A DNA stretch of 9,297 bases. Source: Fidelibacterota bacterium. GTDB lineage: Bacteria; Fidelibacterota; Marinisomatia; SCGC-AAA003-L08; D37C17. The notes beneath the pieces are model-generated. The model did no database searches. It was given only the letters and a program-made list of their open reading frames with translations, and was not told the origin of the DNA. The stretch is from the NCBI GenBank assembly GCA_002711465.1, contig PARL01000010.1:32099-41395 (forward strand), written 5' to 3'. The translations under genes and the position numbers were made by a program. Position 1 is the first letter of the stretch. Each line of letters starts with the position of its first letter. Shown here piece after piece: positions 6,000-9,297 of the stretch.

Positions 6000-6942
6000 A
6001 GTAACCTGTACAAATATTGTTAATTAAACATTTCATTTTATTATCTAAATTTATGCTAATAGTTTTTGAAGAAAAATCTAAGTCATTAATCTCTACTAAA
6101 ATACACTCAAGTTCTTTTTTGGATATTTTTTTAATATATAATGGAATTTTTGATTTTATAATTTTATTTATAGTATAATTAAAATTTAAACAGGATTCAT
6201 TATCGTAATTTTTTTTAAAATACATAGCTTTATATAAATTAAATAAATAAATCAAAATTAAATTAATAGAATTACCGTTAGACAAAAGTGAAATATAAAT
6301 CTCAATAGATTTGCTTAAATCTTTTTTTCCGATACTATCTTGAAAATTCCATAAATGATATGTTCTGTTTGTACTAGAATTACTTTTAGATATACTATCA
6401 ATTTTAATATAATTCATCACGTTTGAAATATTACTACCAAAATGCTCAATATATTTGGGAATTTCGTTTTCATTAATTTGTATATTTTCTTGCTTAGAAA
6501 AGAATTTAATCCAATCATACATTTGATTTTCGAAAGGTGTTCTTGTATCAACAGATGTTGCACTTTTTAATAATGAATTAATAAATTTATTTTTATTATC
6601 AAAATTATTTTTAACAAAAATTAAACAATGGCTATGTTCATTTTTAGAAATAATTTCAATAATTTCATTTTTAGCTTTAGTTGAAAATTTGTTTATATTT
6701 TTTATTATAATAGTTTTTTGTGAATCAAATAATGACGTGTTTGAAATTTCATTAAACAAGTTTTCTTGGCTATCATAACCTAGGTGATAAAGATATGTAT
6801 GAGATTGCGTTTTGATTTTCTTTACTTGATTTATAAAAAAATCCTGCATATAAATATCATTTCCATATAAAAAGTAAGAATTTGAAATATTATTCATTCT
6901 TAAATTTTTAATCGCTTGTCCTAATGAAATTAAATTTTTCAT
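5989..6942 (-). CDS. holA: DNA polymerase III subunit delta (clamp-loader subunit)
   Basis: Delta opens the beta sliding clamp within the clamp loader. With the start I choose it has 317 residues, close to the usual 330-345. YFLYGNDIYMQDFFINQV (23-40) matches the N-terminal opening of the family, where delta normally reads YLLYGNDxYL. SLFDSQKTIIIKN (70-82) and LIFVKNN (107-113) follow the AAA+-like fold. The C-terminal collar region is marked by HLWNFQDSIGKKDLSKSI (196-213) and LLSNGNSINLILIYLFNLYKAMY (219-241). The frame is open further upstream, to an ATG at 6988-6990, but that would overlap uppP by 40 bases and add residues unlike the family. The ATG at 6940-6942 sits 8 bases after the uppP stop and precedes a normal start (MKNLISLGQAIK). 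The sequence is poorly conserved and extremely AT-rich, typical for delta. It is translationally linked to the sigma gene. Confidence 0.88.
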   Translation of the reverse strand: MKNLISLGQAIKNLRMNNISNSYFLYGNDIYMQDFFINQVKKIKTQSHTYLYHLGYDSQENLFNEISNTSLFDSQKTIIIKNINKFSTKAKNEIIEIISKNEHSHCLIFVKNNFDNKNKFINSLLKSATSVDTRTPFENQMYDWIKFFSKQENIQINENEIPKYIEHFGSNISNVMNYIKIDSISKSNSSTNRTYHLWNFQDSIGKKDLSKSIEIYISLLSNGNSINLILIYLFNLYKAMYFKKNYDNESCLNFNYTINKIIKSKIPLYIKKISKKELECILVEINDLDFSSKTISINLDNKMKCLINNICTGYYDR

Positions 6943-6950
6943 AAATATAC

Positions 6951-7691
6951 TTAATTTAAAAATATAATAATTAAAGAGATGATGAAACAATAAATTGAAA
7001 ACATCCAGTATTTTTTATTTTTCAAAAGTATGTTAGATAAATAAATTGCCATCCATCCAAAAATAAAAGATATAAATACTCCAACAATTGAAACTATATT
7101 AAACGAAAAATCACCCTCTAGTATAGCAGCGCCAACAATTAATGGAATGGCTATAATAAATGAAAATTTTATAGCATCTTCTTTATTCACGCCTAAAATT
7201 AATAAAGTAGAAATTGTAATTCCAGATCTAGACACCCCTGGAAATAATGCTAATATTTGAAATAATCCCATAATAATAATGATAAATGTATTTAATTTTT
7301 TTTCACCATTAAAAAATTTTGTTGATAATAATGCAATTGCACTAATTAGATATGTATATGGTAAGTAATTTAAATCATTAAAATTTAATTCAATAAAATC
7401 TTTAAATATTAAACCAAATATACTTATTGGTAAACATGCTATTATAATTAACTTAATATTATTCAGATTTTTTTTGTTAGGTTCTAAAAATTTTATTAAA
7501 TCCTTATAATAATAAATTATAATTGAAAAAACAGTACCCAAATGAAGCATAATCTCAAAACTGAAGTCTTTTACATCATAATTAGATATATCTTTAATTA
7601 TTATTAAATGTCCTGAACTACTTATTGGGAGAAACTCTGTTAGTCCTTGAATAATTGCAGCAATGATTACATAAAAAAAATTATCTTCCAT
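6951..7691 (-). CDS. uppP: Undecaprenyl-diphosphatase UppP (BacA family)
   Basis: Integral inner-membrane phosphatase that converts undecaprenyl diphosphate to the monophosphate lipid carrier used for peptidoglycan and surface glycans. The first signature is QGLTEFLPISSSGHL (15-29), giving the (E/Q)xxxE pair Gln15/Glu19 and His28. The second is FPGVSRSGITISTLL (150-164), with the active-site Arg155. The whole protein is hydrophobic with multiple predicted membrane helices. At 246 residues it is somewhat shorter than E. coli UppP (273), mainly in the middle. All key residues seem present, so it should be active. The ATG shares one base with the preceding stop (TAATG), so translation is probably coupled to the laccase-domain gene. 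Resistance to bacitracin is a known by-product of high UppP levels in other bacteria. Its carrier product would serve the membrane GT2 in this window. Confidence 0.96.
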   Translation of the reverse strand: MEDNFFYVIIAAIIQGLTEFLPISSSGHLIIIKDISNYDVKDFSFEIMLHLGTVFSIIIYYYKDLIKFLEPNKKNLNNIKLIIIACLPISIFGLIFKDFIELNFNDLNYLPYTYLISAIALLSTKFFNGEKKLNTFIIIIMGLFQILALFPGVSRSGITISTLLILGVNKEDAIKFSFIIAIPLIVGAAILEGDFSFNIVSIVGVFISFIFGWMAIYLSNILLKNKKYWMFSIYCFIISLIIIFLN

Positions 7692-8314
7692 TAGCCTATT
7701 ATTCCTAACATACGTTTTGATTTTTTTCCATCTCTTCTAAAACTTTCATAACCCATTGTTTCGAAAGTACAGATATCAGCAACTTTTATGTTTTTGTATG
7801 AAACGCCTTTGGTAACACAATCATAAATAATTTCTTTTTCTAAATTCAAAAGCCATTTTTTTTCTTTTTTATTTTTTTTAAAAAAAGAAAAATATTGTGC
7901 AACATCCCAATCTACCTCATAACAACAATCTTTAATATGAGGACCAATAAAAACTTTAATATTTTTAAAATTGGAAAATCCTTTATTTTTAAAAATATCT
8001 AATGCATTTAATATAATATGATTTTTAGTTCCTCTCCATCCTGAATGAATCAATCCATAATAATCATTTTTAAAATCGTGAAGATATATTGGAACACAAT
8101 CAGCAACTCTTGTCATTAATTTTAATTTATACTTTTTTGATGTAATTAGACCATCAACATCATCATATAAACCAGGTTCAGTAACAAACTTGACGTTTGC
8201 AGAGTGTGTTTGTTGAGGAATTGCTACATCATGAAAACTCAAATGGTCATTTTCAGTTTGAAAATTAAGATCAATATTATTATTAAAAAATTTAGAAAAA
8301 TTAATATCTATCAT
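7691..8314 (-). CDS. pgeF: YfiH/PgeF laccase-domain protein (purine nucleoside phosphorylase / peptidoglycan editing factor)
   Basis: Member of the YfiH/YlmD/LACC1 family. Family members act as purine nucleoside phosphorylase/adenosine deaminase, and E. coli YfiH (PgeF) corrects peptidoglycan precursors carrying serine; which role applies here is unknown. The metal-site motifs are intact: QQTHSANV (34-41, His37), RVADCVPIYLHD (69-80, Cys73) and IHSGWRGT (89-96, His90), then IGPHIKDCCYEV (123-134). It is short (207 residues against about 240), because the N-terminal strand that normally carries TxRxGGVS and SLNLG is missing or unrecognisable. Start choice: the frame allows GTG at 8318-8320, but ATG at 8312-8314 overlaps the guaA stop as ATGA, the junction used elsewhere in this window, so I prefer ATG. 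Neighbours guaA (purines) and uppP (cell wall) fit either family role. Confidence 0.9.
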   Translation of the reverse strand: MIDINFSKFFNNNIDLNFQTENDHLSFHDVAIPQQTHSANVKFVTEPGLYDDVDGLITSKKYKLKLMTRVADCVPIYLHDFKNDYYGLIHSGWRGTKNHIILNALDIFKNKGFSNFKNIKVFIGPHIKDCCYEVDWDVAQYFSFFKKNKKEKKWLLNLEKEIIYDCVTKGVSYKNIKVADICTFETMGYESFRRDGKKSKRMLGIIG

Positions 8315-9297
8315 TCCCACTCTATCGTTCCAGGAGGTTTGGAGGTAATGTCATAGACTACTCTATTAACACCTTTTACTTTATTAACAATTTCATTAGA
8401 ACATTTATTTAATATCTCATGTTTAAATTCATACCATTTTGCAGTCATACCATCATTACTAGTAACTGCTCTTAATGCTATTAAATTATCGTAAGTTCGA
8501 GAATCGCCCATTACACCAACTGTTTTGATTGGAATTAGCACACAAAATGCTTGCCATATTTTTTTATACTCATTAGTATCTTTAAGTATTTTCATAAAAA
8601 TATAGTCGGCTTCTTGAAGAATTTGAATTCTTTTGTGTGTTATTTCACCTATTATTCGTACTGCTAAACCAGGTCCAGGAAATGGATGTCGATCAACAAC
8701 CATAGATGATAGCCCTAATTTTCTACCTACCTCTCTAACTTCATCTTTAAATAGATTTCTCAATGGCTCTAAAAGTTTTAATTGCATATTTTTAGGTAAC
8801 CCACCAACATTATGATGAGATTTTATAGTAACTGCTGGACCATGCTTTGATCCACCTGATTCAATAACATCAGGATACAAAGTACCTTGTGCTAAATATT
8901 TAACATTCTTATAACTTGATATTTCTGACTCAAATGATCTTACAAATTGTTTTCCAATAATTTTTCTTTTTTGTTCTGGATCAAAAACCTTATTTAATTT
9001 TTTCAAAAAAATATGTGATTCATCTAAATAATTTATATTTATACCTAAATCTGATTTTAGATTGACTAAAACATCATCAACTTCATTCTTTCTTAATAAT
9101 CCATGATTTATAAATATGGCTTTACTTTGTTTTCCAATTGCTCTATGAAGCAATGTTGCAACTACTGATGAATCAACGCCTCCAGACAAACCACATATTA
9201 CTTCATCATTACCAACTTGATTTTGAATTGAATTAATTGAATCTTTAATAAAATTTTCAGCATTCCAATTTGTTTCAAGATTACAAATTTTAAATAA
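8311..9297 (-). CDS. guaA: GMP synthase, ATP-pyrophosphatase and C-terminal domains (5' end outside the window)
   Basis: Converts XMP to GMP using ATP and ammonia from glutamine. The 328 residues present start in the linker after the glutamine amidotransferase domain (NWNAENFIKDSI, NQVGNDEVICGL) and run to the true C-terminus. The P-loop SGGVDSS is at fragment residues 38-44. Further along are AQGTLYPDVIESGG and the catalytic-loop HHNVGGLP, then RHPFPGPGLAVRI, GVMGDSRTYDN and ALRAVTSNDGMTA. The end, KGVNRVVYDITSKPPGTIEWE, is the highly conserved GMP-synthase tail. The frame stays open to the right edge; a TTG at 9187-9189 lies inside the P-loop motif and is not a start. The N-terminal glutaminase domain and its Cys-His-Glu triad would be beyond the edge. 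Its TGA overlaps the next gene's ATG. It is one of the more GC-rich genes here, as expected from strong conservation. Confidence 0.97.
   Translation of the reverse strand, partial: LFKICNLETNWNAENFIKDSINSIQNQVGNDEVICGLSGGVDSSVVATLLHRAIGKQSKAIFINHGLLRKNEVDDVLVNLKSDLGININYLDESHIFLKKLNKVFDPEQKRKIIGKQFVRSFESEISSYKNVKYLAQGTLYPDVIESGGSKHGPAVTIKSHHNVGGLPKNMQLKLLEPLRNLFKDEVREVGRKLGLSSMVVDRHPFPGPGLAVRIIGEITHKRIQILQEADYIFMKILKDTNEYKKIWQAFCVLIPIKTVGVMGDSRTYDNLIALRAVTSNDGMTAKWYEFKHEILNKCSNEIVNKVKGVNRVVYDITSKPPGTIEWE

Noticed and set aside
5795..6001. Plus-strand open frame of 68 codons
   Set aside because: Antisense shadow of the conserved sigma-factor gene; no recognisable domain.
8633..8815. Plus-strand open frame of 60 codons
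   Set aside because: Antisense shadow of the strongly conserved guaA catalytic region; its proline-rich composition comes from the reversed sequence.
9187..9189. TTG as a start codon for guaA
   Set aside because: It encodes the Leu just before the SGGVDSS P-loop; the frame continues upstream with recognisable GuaA linker sequence to the window edge, so the gene is simply cut off.
1..9297. CRISPR array, tRNA, rRNA, insertion sequence or phage/defence genes
   Set aside because: No regularly spaced repeats, cloverleaf-like sequences, transposase motifs or defence domains were seen; nearly all of the sequence is accounted for by the genes listed.

Overview
The window is very AT-rich: 60-base lines counted by hand range from about 10% G+C in holA to 37% in nth. 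It is densely packed bacterial DNA. Every gene lies on the minus strand except an incomplete short-chain dehydrogenase (SDR) at the left edge. Several features suggest a streamlined, probably marine, uncultured bacterium of the Bacteroidota/Marinimicrobia (FCB) side of the tree: strong AT bias, short or overlapping gene junctions, patchy Shine-Dalgarno sequences, the sigma/anti-sigma pair, and a small basic protein resembling one found in Bacteroidota. That placement is inference; there is no rRNA or other phylogenetic marker here.

Read in the direction of transcription (right to left), the first block runs from guaA (5' end outside the window) through a YfiH/PgeF laccase-domain protein, undecaprenyl-diphosphatase UppP, DNA polymerase III delta subunit HolA and an ECF sigma factor to a membrane anti-sigma-like protein. 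Junctions in this block range from an 11-base overlap to an 8-base gap, so it is probably one operon. A 60-codon gene for a small lysine-rich protein follows after 59 bases, with its own Shine-Dalgarno sequence.

After an 86-base gap a second tightly coupled block begins: a dolichol-phosphate-mannose-synthase/GtrB-like GT2 with two C-terminal membrane helices, a GT4, a second GT2, a PAPS-type sulfotransferase, and then nth (endonuclease III). The four glycan genes look like part of a system making a sulfated surface glycan. The membrane GT2 probably charges a polyprenyl-phosphate carrier, and UppP in the first block regenerates that carrier. nth ends the block and converges on the SDR gene.

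I found no CRISPR array, tRNA, rRNA, insertion sequence, phage gene or clear defence system. No stretch over 300 bases lacks a gene. The points most worth a second look are the sulfotransferase cassette, the odd cysteine pattern in Nth, the metal-free anti-sigma-like protein, the small basic protein, and the coupling of housekeeping genes to sigma and glycan genes.
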